Positions 22,970 through 36,350 of a stretch of DNA of 64,000 nucleotides are shown one piece after another. The position numbers and the translations under genes were made by a program. Source of the DNA: Schistocerca nitens (lineage: Eukaryota; Arthropoda; Insecta; Orthoptera; Acrididae); the NCBI RefSeq assembly GCF_023898315.1, contig NC_064623.1, positions 13,901,140-13,965,139 on the forward strand, in the 5' to 3' direction. Every line of letters begins with the position of its first letter. The first letter of the stretch is position 1. The notes below the pieces were generated by a model. That model made no database searches and was not told where the DNA came from. It saw only the letters and a list, made by a program, of their open reading frames with translations.

Positions 22970-25900
22970 TATTTACCAACGTTTTGAGACGGTGATTTGA
23001 GCACAGGTTAAAAAAGGGAGGAGACCTGTTGTTGTTTTTGTTTCCAGAGTGTTACCACAAACCGAAGAGCGCAGATTACTGAAGCTGGGTCAATATCTCA
23101 CGTTGCCAAGCATTGTTTAGTACCGACACCATACCACAGACGACAGAGATTTGTACAGAGTGGAGCCAGATTCAACTGTAATACCTACCTCGTATTTACC
23201 AACGTTTTGAGACGGTGATTTGAGCACAGGTTAAAAAAGGGAGGAGACCTGTTGTTGTTTTTGTTTCCAGAGTGTTACCACAAACCGAAGAGCGCAGATT
23301 ACTGAAGCTGGGTCAATATCTCACGTTGCCAAGCATTGTTTAGTACCGACACCATACCACAGACGACAGAGATTTGTACAGAGTGGAGCCAGATTCAACT
23401 GTAATACCTACCTCGTATTTACCAACGTTTTGAGACGGTGATTTGAGCACAGGTTAAAAAAGGGAGGAGACCTGTTGTTGTTTTTGTTTCCAGAGTGTTA
23501 CCACAAACCGAAGAGCGCAGATTACTGAAGCTGAGTCAATATCTCACGTTACCAAGCATTGTTTAGTACCGACACCATACCACAGACGACAGAGATTTGT
23601 ACAGAGTGGAGCCAGATTCAACTGTAATACCTACCTCGTATTTACCAACGTTTTGAGACGGTGATTTGAGCACAGGTTAAAAAAGGGAGGAGACCTGTTG
23701 TTGTTTTTGTTTCCAGAGTGTTACCACAAACCGAAGAGCGCAGATTACTGAAGCTGGGTCAATATCTCACGTTGCCAAGCATTGTTTAGTACCGACACCA
23801 TACCACAGACGACAGAGATTTGTACAGAGTGGAGCCAGATTCAACTGTAATACCTACCTCGTATTTACCAACGTTTTGAGACGGTGATTTGAGCACAGGT
23901 TAAAAAAGGGAGGAGACCTGTTGTTGTTTTTGTTTCCAGAGTGTTACCACAAACCGAAGAGCGCAGATTACTGAAGCTGGGTCAATATCTCACGTTGCCA
24001 AGCATTGTTTAGTACCGACACCATACCACAGACGACAGAGATTTGTACAGAGTGGAGCCAGATTCAACTGTAATACCTACCTCGTATTTACCAACGTTTT
24101 GAGACGGTGATTTGAGCACAGGTTAAAAAAGGGAGGAGACCTGTTGTTGTTTTTGTTTCCAGAGTGTTACCACAAACCGAAGAGCGCAGATTACTGAAGC
24201 TGGGTCAATATCTCACGTTGCCAAGCATTGTTTAGTACCGACACCATACCACAGACGACAGAGATTTGTACAGAGTGGAGCCAGATTCAACTGTAATACC
24301 TACCTCGTATTTACCAACGTTTTGAGACGGTGATTTGAGCACAGGTTACAAAAGGGAGGAGACCTGTTGTTGTTTTTGTTTCCAGAGTGTTACCACAAAC
24401 CGAAGAGCGCAGATTACTGAAGCTGGGTCAATATCTCACGTTGCCAAGCATTGTTTAGTACCGACACCATACCACAGACCACAGACGACAGAGATTTGTA
24501 CAGAGTGGAGCCAGATTCAACTGTAATACCTACCTCGTATTTACCAACGTTTTGAGACGGTGATTTGAGCACAGGTTAAAAAAGGGAGGAGACCCGTTGT
24601 TTTTGTTTCCAGAGTGTTACCACAAACCGAAGAGCGCAGATTACTGAAGCTGGGTCAATATCTCACGTTGCCAAGCATTGTTTAGTACCGACACCATACC
24701 ACAGACGACAGAGATTTGTACAGAGTGGAGCCAGATTCAACTGTAATACCTACCTCGTATTTACCAACGTTTTGAGATGGTGATTTGAGCACAGGTTAAA
24801 AAAGGGAGGAGACCTGTTGTTGTTTTTGTTTCCAGAGTGTTACCACAAACCGAAGAGCGCAGATTACTGAAGCTGGGTCAATATCTCACGTTGCCAAGCA
24901 TTGTTTAGTACCGACACCATACCACAGACGACAGAGATTTGTACAGAGTGGAGCCAGATTCAACTGTAATACCTACCTCGTATTTACCAACGTTTTGAGA
25001 CGGTGATTTGAGCACAGGTTAAAAAAGGGAGGAGACCTGTTGTTGTTTTTGTTTCCAGAGTGTTACCACAAACCGAAGAGCGCAGATTACTGAAGCTGGG
25101 TCAAGATCTCACGTTGCCAAGCATTGTTTAGTACCGACACCATACCACAGACGACAGAGATTTGTACAGAGTGGAGCCAGATTCAACTGTAATACCTACC
25201 TCGTATTTACCAACGTTTTGAGACGGTGATTTGAGCACAGGTTAAAAACGGGAGGAGACCTGTTGTTTTTGTTTCCAGAGTGTTACCACAAACCGAAGAG
25301 CGCAGATTACTGAAGCTGGGTCAATATCTCACGTTGCCAAGCATTGTTTAGTACCGACACCATACCACAGACGACAGAGATTTGTACAGAGTGGAGCCAG
25401 ATTCAACTGTAATACCTACCTCGTATTTACCAACGTTTTGAGACGGTGATTTGAGCACAGGTTAAAAAAGGGAGGAGACCTGTTGTTGTTTTTGTTTCCA
25501 GAGTGTTACCACAAACCGAAGAGCGCAGATTACTGAAGCTGAGTCAATATCTCACGTTACCAAGCATTGTTTAGTACCGACACCATACCACAGACGACAG
25601 AGATTTGTACAGAGTGGAGCCAGATTCAACTGTAATACCTACCTCGTATTTACCAACGTTTTGAGACGGTGATTTGAGCACAGGTTAAAAAAGGGAGGAG
25701 ACATGTTGTTGTTTTTGTTTCCAGAGTGTTACCACAAACCGAAGAGCGCAGATTACTGAAGCTGAGTCAATATCTCACGTTACCAAGCATTGTTTAGTAC
25801 CGACACCATACCACAGACGACAGAGATTTGTACAGAGTGGAGCCAGATTCAACTGTAATACCTACCTCGTATTTACCAACGTTTTGAGACGGTGATTTGA

Positions 25901-28900
25901 GCACAGGTTAAAAAAGGGAGGAGACCTGTTGTTGTTTTTGTTTCCAGAGTGTTACCACAAACCGAAGAGCGCAGATTACTGAAGCTGAGTCAATATCTCA
26001 CGTTGCCAAGCATTGTTTAGTACCGACACCATACCACAGACGACAGAGATTTGTACAGAGTGGAGCCAGATTCAACTGTAATACCTACCTCGTATTTACC
26101 AACGTTTTGAGATGGTGATTTGAGCACAGGTTAAAAAAGGGAGGAGACCTGTTGTTGTTTTTGTTTCCAGAGTGTTACCACAAACCGAAGAGCGCAGATT
26201 ACTGAAGCTGGGTCAATATCTCACGTTGCCAAGCATTGTTTAGTACCGACACCATACCACAGACGACAGAGATTTGTACAGAGTGGAGCCAGATTCAACT
26301 GTAATACCTACCTCGTATTTACCAACGTTTTGAGACGGTGATTTGAGCACAGGTTAAAAAGGGAGGAGACCTGTTGTTGTTTTTGTTTCCAGAGTGTTAC
26401 CACAAACCGAAGAGCGCAGATTACTGAAGCTGAGTCAATATCTCACGTTGCCAAGCATTGTTTAGTACCGACACCATACCACAGACGACAGAGATTTGTA
26501 CAGAGTGGAGCCAGATTCAACTGTAATACCTACCTCGTATTTACCAACGTTTTGAGACGGTGATTTGAGCACAGGTTAAAAAAGGGAGGAGACCTGTTGT
26601 TGTTTTTGTTTCCAGAGTGTTACCACAAACCGAAGAGCGCAGATTACTGAAGCTGGGTCAATATCTCACGTTGCCAAGCATTGTTTAGTACCGACACCAT
26701 ACCACAGACGACAGAGATTTGTACAGAGTGGAGCCAGATTCAACTGTAATACCTACCTCGTATTTACCAACGTTTTGAGACGGTGATTTGAGCACAGGTT
26801 ACAAAAGGGAGGAGACCTGTTGTTGTTTTTGTTTCCAGAGTGTTACCACAAACCGAAGAGCGCAGATTACTGAAGCTGGGTCAATATCTCACGTTGCCAA
26901 GCATTGTTTAGTACCGACACCATACCACAGACCACAGACGACAGAGATTTGTACAGAGTGGAGCCAGATTCAACTGTAATACCTACCTCGTATTTACCAA
27001 CGTTTTGAGACGGTGATTTGAGCACAGGTTAAAAAAGGGAGGAGACCCGTTGTTGTTTTTGTTTCCAGAGTGTTACCACAAACCGAAGAGCGCAGATTAC
27101 TGAAGCTGGGTCAATATCTCACGTTGCCAAGCATTGTTTAGTACCGACACCATACCACAGACGACAGAGATTTGTACAGAGTGGAGCCAGATTCAACTGT
27201 AATACCTACCTCGTATTTACCAACGTTTTGAGATGGTGATTTGAGCACAGGTTAAAAAAGGGAGGAGACCTGTTGTTTTTGTTTCCAGAGTGTTACCACA
27301 AACCGAAGAGCGCAGATTACTGAAGCTGGGTCAATATCTCACGTTGCCAAGCATTGTTTAGTACCGACACCATACCACAGACGACAGAGATTTGTACAGA
27401 GTGGAGCCAGATTCAACTGTAATACCTACCTCGTATTTACCAACGTTCTGAGACGGTGATTTGAGCACAGGTTAAAAAAGGGAGGAGACCTGTTGTTGTT
27501 TTTGTTTCCAGAGTGTTACCACAAACCGAAGAGCGCAGATTACTGAAGCTGGGTCAAGATCTCACGTTGCCAAGCATTGTTTAGTACCGACACCATACCA
27601 CAGACGACAGAGATTTGTACAGAGTGGAGCCAGATTCAACTGTAATACCTACCTCGTATTTACCAACGTTTTGAGACGGTGATTTGAGCACAGGTTAAAA
27701 AAGGGAGGAGACCTGTTGTTGTTTTTGTTTCCAGAGTGTTACCACAAACCGAAGAGCGCAGATTACTGAAGCTGGGTCAATATCTCACGTTGCCAAGCAT
27801 TGTTTAGTACCGACACCATACCACAGACGACAGAGATTTGTACAGAGTGGAGCCAGATTCAACTGTAATACCTACCTCGTATTTACCAACGTTTTGAGAC
27901 GGTGATTTGAGCACAGGTTAAAAAAGGGAGGAGACCTGTTGTTGTTTTTGTTTCCAGAGTGTTACCACAAACCGAAGAGCGCAGATTACTGAAGCTGGGT
28001 CAATATCTCACGTTGCCAAGCATTGTTTAGTACCGACACCATACCACAGACGACAGAGATTTGTACAGAGTGGAGCCAGATTCAACTGTAATACCTACCT
28101 CGTATTTACCAACGTTTTGAGACGGTGATTTGAGCACAGGTTAAAAAAGGGAGGAGACCTGTTGTTGTTTTTGTTTCCAGAGTGTTACCACAAACCGAAG
28201 AGCGCAGATTACTGAAGCTGGGTCAATATCTCACGTTGCCAAGCATTGTTTAGTACCGACACCATACCACAGACGACAGAGATTTGTACAGAGTGGAGCC
28301 AGATTCAACTGTAATACCTACCTCGTATTTACCAACGTTTTGAGACGGTGATTTGAGCACAGGTTAAAAAAGGGAGGAGACCTGTTGTTGTTTTTGTTTC
28401 CAGAGTGTTACCACAAACCGAAGAGCGCAGATTACTGAAGCTGGGTCAATATCTCACGTTGCCAAGCATTGTTTAGTACCGACACCATACCACAGACGAC
28501 AGAGATTTGTACAGAGTGGAGCCAGATTCAACTGTAATACCTACCTCGTATTTACCAACGTTTTGAGACGGTGATTTGAGCACAGGTTAAAAAAGGGAGG
28601 AGACCTGTTGTTGTTTTTGTTTCCAGAGTGTTACCACAAACCGAAGAGCGCAGATTACTGAAGCTGGGTCAATATCTCACGTTGCCAAGCATTGTTTAGT
28701 ACCGACACCATACCACAGACGACAGAGATTTGTACAGAGTGGAGCCAGATTCAACTGTAATACCTACCTCGTATTTACCAACGTTTTGAGACGGTGATTT
28801 GAGCACAGGTTAAAAAAGGGAGGAGACCTGTTGTTGTTTTTGTTTCCAGAGTGTTACCACAAACCGAAGAGCGCAGATTACTGAAGCTGGGTCAATATCT

Positions 28901-31900
28901 CACGTTGCCAAGCATTGTTTAGTACCGACACCATACCACAGACGACAGAGATTTGTACAGAGTGGAGCCAGATTCAACTGTAATACCTACCTCGTATTTA
29001 CCAACGTTTTGAGACGGTGATTTGAGCACAGGTTAAAAAAGGGAGGAGACCTGTTGTTGTTTTTGTTTCCAGAGTGTTACCACAAACCGAAGAGCGCAGA
29101 TTACTGAAGCTGGGTCAATATCTCACGTTGCCAAGCATTGTTTAGTACCGACACCATACCACAGACGACAGAGATTTGTACAGAGTGGAGCCAGATTCAA
29201 CTGTAATACCTACCTCGTATTTACCAACGTTTTGAGACGGTGATTTGAGCACAGGTTAAAAAAGGGAGGAGACCTGTTGTTGTTTTTGTTTCCAGAGTGT
29301 TACCACAAACCGAAGAGCGCAGATTACTGAAGCTGGGTCAATATCTCACGTTGCCAAGCATTGTTTAGTACCGACACCATACCACAGACGACAGAGATTT
29401 GTACAGAGTGGAGCCAGATTCAACTGTAATACCTACCTCGTATTTACCAACGTTTTGAGACGGTGATTTGAGCACAGGTTAAAAAAGGGAGGAGACCTGT
29501 TGTTGTTTTTGTTTCCAGAGTGTTACCACAAACCGAAGAGCGCAGATTACTGAAGCTGAGTCAATATCTCACGTTACCAAGCATTGTTTAGTACCGACAC
29601 CATACCACAGACGACAGAGATTTGTACAGAGTGGAGCCAGATTCAACTGTAATACCTACCTCGTATTTACCAACGTTTTGAGACGGTGATTTGAGCACAG
29701 GTTAAAAAAGGGAGGAGACCTGTTGTTGTTTTTGTTTCCAGAGTGTTACCACAAACCGAAGAGCGCAGATTACTGAAGCTGGGTCAATATCTCACGTTGC
29801 CAAGCATTGTTTAGTACCGACACCATACCACAGACGACAGAGATTTGTACAGAGTGGAGCCAGATTCAACTGTAATACCTACCTCGTATTTACCAACGTT
29901 TTGAGACGGTGATTTGAGCACAGGTTAAAAAAGGGAGGAGACCTGTTGTTGTTTTTGTTTCCAGAGTGTTACCACAAACCGAAGAGCGCAGATTACTGAA
30001 GCTGGGTCAATATCTCACGTTGCCAAGCATTGTTTAGTACCGACACCATACCACAGACGACAGAGATTTGTACAGAGTGGAGCCAGATTCAACTGTAATA
30101 CCTACCTCGTATTTACCAACGTTTTGAGACGGTGATTTGAGCACAGGTTACAAAAGGGAGGATACCTGTTGTTGTTTTTGTTTCCAGAGTGTTACCACAA
30201 ACCGAAGAGCGCAGATTACTGAAGCTGGGTCAATATCTCACGTTGCCAAGCATTGTTTAGTACCGACACCATACCACAGACGACAGAGATTTGTACAGAG
30301 TGGAGCCAGATTCAACTGTAATACCTACCTCGTATTTACCAACGTTTTGAGACGGTGATTAGAGCACAGGTTAAAAAAGGGAGGAGACCCGTTGTTGTTT
30401 TTGTTTCCAGAGTGTTACCACAAACCGAAGAGCGCAGATTACTGAAGCTGGGTCAATATCTCACGTTGCCAAGCATTGTTTAGTACCGACACCATACCAC
30501 AGACGACAGAGATTTGTACAGAGTGGAGCCAGATTCAACTGTAATACCTACCTCGTATTTACCAACGTTTTGAGATGATTTGAGCACAGGTTAAAAAAGG
30601 GAGGAGACCTGTTGTTGTTTTTGTTTCCAGAGTGTTACCACAAACCGAAGAGCGCAGATTACTGAAGCTGGGTCAATATCTCACGTTGCCAAGCATTGTT
30701 TAGTACCGACACCATACCACAGACGACAGAGATTTGTACAGAGTGGAGCCAGATTCAACTGTAATACCTACCTCGTATTTACCAACGTTTTGAGACGGTG
30801 ATTTGAGCACAGGTTAAAAAAGGGAGGAGACCTGTTGTTGTTTTTGTTTCCAGAGTGTTACCACAAACCGAAGAGCGCAGATTACTGAAGCTGGGTCAAG
30901 ATCTCACGTTGCCAAGCATTGTTTAGTACCGACACCATACCACAGACGACAGAGATTTGTACAGAGTGGAGCCAGATTCAACTGTAATACCTACCTCGTA
31001 TTTACCAACGTTTTGAGACGGTGATTTGAGCACAGGTTAAAAAAGGGAGGAGACCTGTTGTTGTTTTTGTTTCCAGAGTGTTACCACAAACCGAAGAGCG
31101 CAGATTACTGAAGCTGGGTCAATATCTCACGTTGCCAAGCATTGTTTAGTACCGACACCATACCACAGACGACAGAGATTTGTACAGAGTGGAGCCAGAT
31201 TCAACTGTAATACCTACCTCGTATTTACCAACGTTTTGAGACGGTGATTTGAGCACAGGTTAAAAAAGGGAGGAGACCTGTTGTTTTTGTTTCCAGAGTG
31301 TTACCACAAACCGAAGAGCGCAGATTACTGAAGCTGGGTCAATATCTCACGTTGCCAAGCATTGTTTAGTACCGACACCATACCACAGACGACAGAGATT
31401 TGTACAGAGTGGAGCCAGATTCAACTGTAATACCTACCTCGTATTTACCAACGTTTTGAGACGGTGATTTGAGCACAGGTTAAAAAAGGGAGGAGACCTG
31501 TTGTTGTTTTTGTTTCCAGAGTGTTACCACAAACCGAAGAGCGCAGATTACTGAAGCTGGGTCAATATCTCACGTTGCCAAGCATTGTTTAGTACCGACA
31601 CCATACCACAGACGACAGAGACTTGTACAGAGTGGAGCCAGATTCAACTGTAATACCTACCTCGTATTTACCAACGTTTTGAGACGGTGATTTGAGCACA
31701 GGTTAATAAAGGGAGGAGACCTGTTGTTGTTTTTGTTTCCAGAGTGTTACCACAAACCGAAGAGCGCAGATTACTGAAGCTGAGTCAATATCTCACGTTA
31801 CCAAGCATTGTTTAGTACCGACACCATACCACAGACGACAGAGATTTGTACAGAGTGGAGCCAGATTCAACTGTAATACCTACCTCGTATTTACCAACGT

Positions 31901-32339
31901 TTTGAGATGGTGATTTGAGCACAGGTTAAAAAAGGGAGGAGACCTGTTGTTTTTGTTTCCAGAGTGTTACCACAAACCGAAGAGCGCAGATTACTGAAGC
32001 TGGGTCAATATCTCACGTTGCCAAGCATTGTTTAGTACCGACACCATACCACAGACGACAGAGATTTGTACAGAGTGGAGCCAGATTCAACTGTAATACC
32101 TACCTCGTATTTACCAACGTTTTGAGACGGTGATTTGAGCACAGGTTAAAAAAGGGAGGAGACCTGTTGTTGTTTTTGTTTCCAGAGTGTTACCACAAAC
32201 CGAAGAGCGCAGATTACTGAAGCTGGGTCAATATCTCACGTTGCCAAGCATTGTTTAGTACCGACACCATACCACAGACGACAGAGACTTGTACAGAGTG
32301 GAGCCAGATTCAACTGTAATACCTACCTCGTATTTACCA

Positions 32340-35010
32340 ACGTTTTGAGACGGTGATTTGAGCACAGGTTAAAAAAGGGAGGAGACCTGTTGTTGTTTTT
32401 GTTTCCAGAGTGTTACCACAAACCGAAGAGCGCAGATTACTGAAGCTGGGTCAAGATCTCACGTTGCCAAGCATTGTTTAGTACCGACACCATACCACAG
32501 ACGACAGAGATTTGTACAGAGTGGAGCCAGATTCAACTGTAATACCTACCTCGTATTTACCAACGTTTTGAGACGGTGATTTGAGAACAGGTTAAAAAAG
32601 GGAGGAGACCTGTTGTTGTTTTTGTTTCCAGAGTGTTACCACAAACCGAAGAGCGCAGATTACTGAAGCTGGGTCAATATCTCACGTTGCCAAGCATTGT
32701 TTAGTACCGACACCATACCACAGACGACAGAGATTTGTACAGAGTGGAGCCAGATTCAACTGTAATACCTACCTCGTATTTACCAACGTTTTGAGACGGT
32801 GATTTGAGCACAGGTTAAAAAAGGGAGGAGACCTGTTGTTGTTTTTGTTTCCAGAGTGTTACCACAAACCGAAGAGCGCAGATTACTGATGCTGGGTCAA
32901 TATCTCACGTTGCCAAGCATTGTTTAGTACCGACACCATACCACAGACGACAGATTTGTACAGAGTGGAGCCAGATTCAACTGTAATACCTACCTCGTAT
33001 TTACCAACGTTTTGAGACGGTGATTTGAGCACAGGTTAAAAAAGGGAGGAGACCTGTTGTTGTTTTTGTTTCCAGAGTGTTACCACAAACCGAAGAGCGC
33101 AGATTACTGAAGCTGAGTCAATATCTCACGTTGCCAAGCATTGTTTAGTACCGACACCATACCACAGACGACAGAGATTTGTACAGAGTGGAGCCAGATT
33201 CAACTGTAATACCTACCTCGTATTTACCAACGTTTTGAGATGGTGATTTGAGCACAGGTTAAAAAAGGGAGGAGACCTGTTGTTGTTTTTGTTTCCAGAG
33301 TGTTACCACAAACCGAAGAGCGCAGATTACTGAAGCTGGGTCAATATCTCACGTTGCCAAGCATTGTTTAGTACCGACACCATACCACAGACGACAGAGA
33401 TTTGTACAGAGTGGAGCCAGATTCAACTGTAATACCTACCTCGTATTTACCAACGTTTTGAGACGGTGATTTGAGCACAGGTTAAAAAAGGGAGGAGACC
33501 TGTTGTTGTTTTTGTTTCCAGAGTGTTACCACAAACCGAAGAGCGCAGATTACTGAAGCTGGGTCAATATCTCACGTTGCCAAGCATTGTTTAGTACCGA
33601 CACCATACCACAGACGACAGAGATTTGTACAGAGTGGAGCCAGATTCAACTGTAATACCTACCTCGTATTTACCAACGTTTTGAGACGGTGATTTGAGCA
33701 CAGGTTAAAAAAGGGAGGAGACCTGTTGTTGTTTTTGTTTCCAGAGTGTTACCACAAACCGAAGAGCGCAGATTACTGAAGCTGGGTCAAGATCTCACGT
33801 TGCCAAGCATTGTTTAGTACCGACACCATACCACAGACGACAGAGATTTGTACAGAGTGGAGCCAGATTCAACTGTAATACCTACCTCGTATTTACCAAC
33901 GTTTTGAGACGGTGATTTGAGAACAGGTTAAAAAAGGGAGGAGACCTGTTGTTGTTTTTGTTTCCAGAGTGTTACCACAAACCGAAGAGCGCAGATTACT
34001 GAAGCTGGGTCAATATCTCACGTTGCCAAGCATTGTTTAGTACCGACACCATACCACAGACGACAGAGATTTGTACAGAGTGGAGCCAGATTCAACTGTA
34101 ATACCTACCTCGTATTTACCAACGTTTTGAGACGGTGATTTGAGCACAGGTTAAAAAAGGGAGGAGACCTGTTGTGGTTTTTGTTTCCAGAGTGTTACCA
34201 CAAACCGAAGAGCGCAGATTACTGAAGCTGGGTCAATATCTCACGTTGCCAAGCATTGTTTAGTACCGACACCATACCACAGACGACAGATTTGTACAGA
34301 GTGGAGCCAGATTCAACTGTAATACCTACCTCGTATTTACCAACGTTTTGAGACGGTGATTTGAGCACAGGTTAAAAAAGGGAGGAGACCTGTTGTTGTT
34401 TTTGTTTCCAGAGTGTTACCACAAACCGAAGAGCGCAGATTACTGAAGCTGGGTCAATATCTCACGTTGCCAAGCATTGTTTAGTACCGACACCATACCA
34501 CAGACGACAGAGATTTGTACAGAGTGGAGCCAGATTCAACTGTAATACCTACCTCGTATTTACCAACGTTTTGAGATGGTGATTTGAGCACAGGTTAAAA
34601 AAGGGAGGAGACCTGTTGTTGTTTTTGTTTCCAGAGTGTTACCACAAACCGAAGAGCGCAGATTACTGAAGCTGAGTCAATATCTCACGTTGCCAAGCAT
34701 TGTTTAGTACCGACACCATACCACAGACGACAGAGATTTGTACAGAGTGGAGCCAGATTCAACTGTAATACCTACCTCGTATTTACCAACGTTTTGAGAC
34801 GGTGATTTGAGCACAGGTTAAAAAAGGGAGGAGACCTGTTGTTGTTTTTGTTTCCAGAGTGTTACCACAAACCGAAGAGCGCAGATTACTGAAGCTGAGT
34901 CAATATCTCACGTTGCCAAGCATTGTTTAGTACCGACACCATACCACAGACGACAGAGATTTGTACAGAGTGGAGCCAGATTCAACTGTAATACCTACCT
35001 CGTATTTACC
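32340..35010. repeat. Six-monomer higher-order repeat (about 1336 bp) in the satellite
   Basis: Variant bases recur in the same order one higher-order period apart. The caagatc variant is at about 32453, 33788 and 35126. The gagaacagg variant is at about 32585 and 33921. The 3-bp deletion giving cagacgacagattt is at about 32950 and 34287. The spacing of 1335-1338 bp equals six monomers, so a block of six was duplicated as a unit. Confidence 0.8.
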
Positions 35011-35699
35011 AACGTTTTGAGATGGTGATTTGAGCACAGGTTAAAAAAGGGAGGAGACCTGTTGTTGTTTTTGTTTCCAGAGTGTTACCACAAACCGAAG
35101 AGCGCAGATTACTGAAGCTGGGTCAAGATCTCACGTTGCCAAGCATTGTTTAGTACCGACACCATACCACAGACGACAGAGATTTGTACAGAGTGGAGCC
35201 AGATTCAACTGTAATACCTACCTCGTATTTACCAACGTTTTGAGACGGTGATTTGAGCACAGGTTATAAAAGGGAGGAGACCTGTTGTTGTTTTTGTTTC
35301 CAGAGTGTTACCACAAACCGAAGAGCGCAGATTACTGAAGCTGGGTCAATATCTCACGTTGCCAAGCATTGTTTAGTACCGACACCATACCACAGACGAC
35401 AGAGATTTGTACAGAGTGGAGCCAGATTCAACTGTAATACCTACCTCGTATTTACCAACGTTTTGAGACGGTGATTTGAGCACAGGTTAAAAAAGGGAGG
35501 AGACCTGTTGTTGTTTTTGTTTCCAGAGTGTTACCACAAACCGAAGAGCGCAGATTACTGAAGCTGGGTCAATATCTCACGTTGCCAAGCATTGTTTAGT
35601 ACCGACACCATACCACAGACGACAGAGATTTGTACAGAGTGGAGCCAGATTCAACTGTAATACCTACCTCGTATTTACCAACGTTTTGAGACGGTGATT

Positions 35700-36350
35700 T
35701 GAGCACAGGTTAAAAAAGGGAGGAGACCTGTTGTTGTTTTTGTTTCCAGAGTGTTACCACAAACCGAAGAGCGCAGATTACTGAAGCTGGGTCAATATCT
35801 CACGTTGCAAAGCATTGTTTAGTACCGACACCATACCACAGACGAAAGAGATTTGTACAGAGTGGAGCCAGATTCAACTGTAATACCTACCTCGTATTTA
35901 CCAACGTTTTGAGACGGTGATTTGAGCACAGGTTAAAAAAGGGAGGAGACCTGTTGTTGTTTTTGTTTCCAGAGTGTTACCACAAACCGAAGAGCGCAGA
36001 TTACTGAAGCTGGGTCAATATCTCACGTTGCCAAGCATTGTTTAGTACCGACACCATACCACAGACGACAGAGATTTGTACAGAGTGGAGCCAGATTCAA
36101 CTGTAATACCTACCTCGTATTTACCAACGTTTTGAGACGGTGATTTGAGCACAGGTTAAAAAAGGGAGGAGACCTGTTGTTGTTTTTGTTTCCAGAGTGT
36201 TACCACAAACCGAAGAGCGCAGATTACTGAAGCTGGGTCAATATCTCACGTTGCAAAGCATTGTTTAGTACCGACACCATACCACAGACGAAAGAGATTT
36301 GTACAGAGTGGAGCCAGATTCAACTGTAATACCTACCTCGTATTTACCAA
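35700..36350. repeat. Two-monomer higher-order repeat in the satellite
   Basis: The paired variants ttgcaaagc and gacgaaagag occur together at about 35809/35843 and again at about 36254/36288, 445 bp apart, which is two monomers. One intervening monomer has the standard sequence. Confidence 0.75.
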
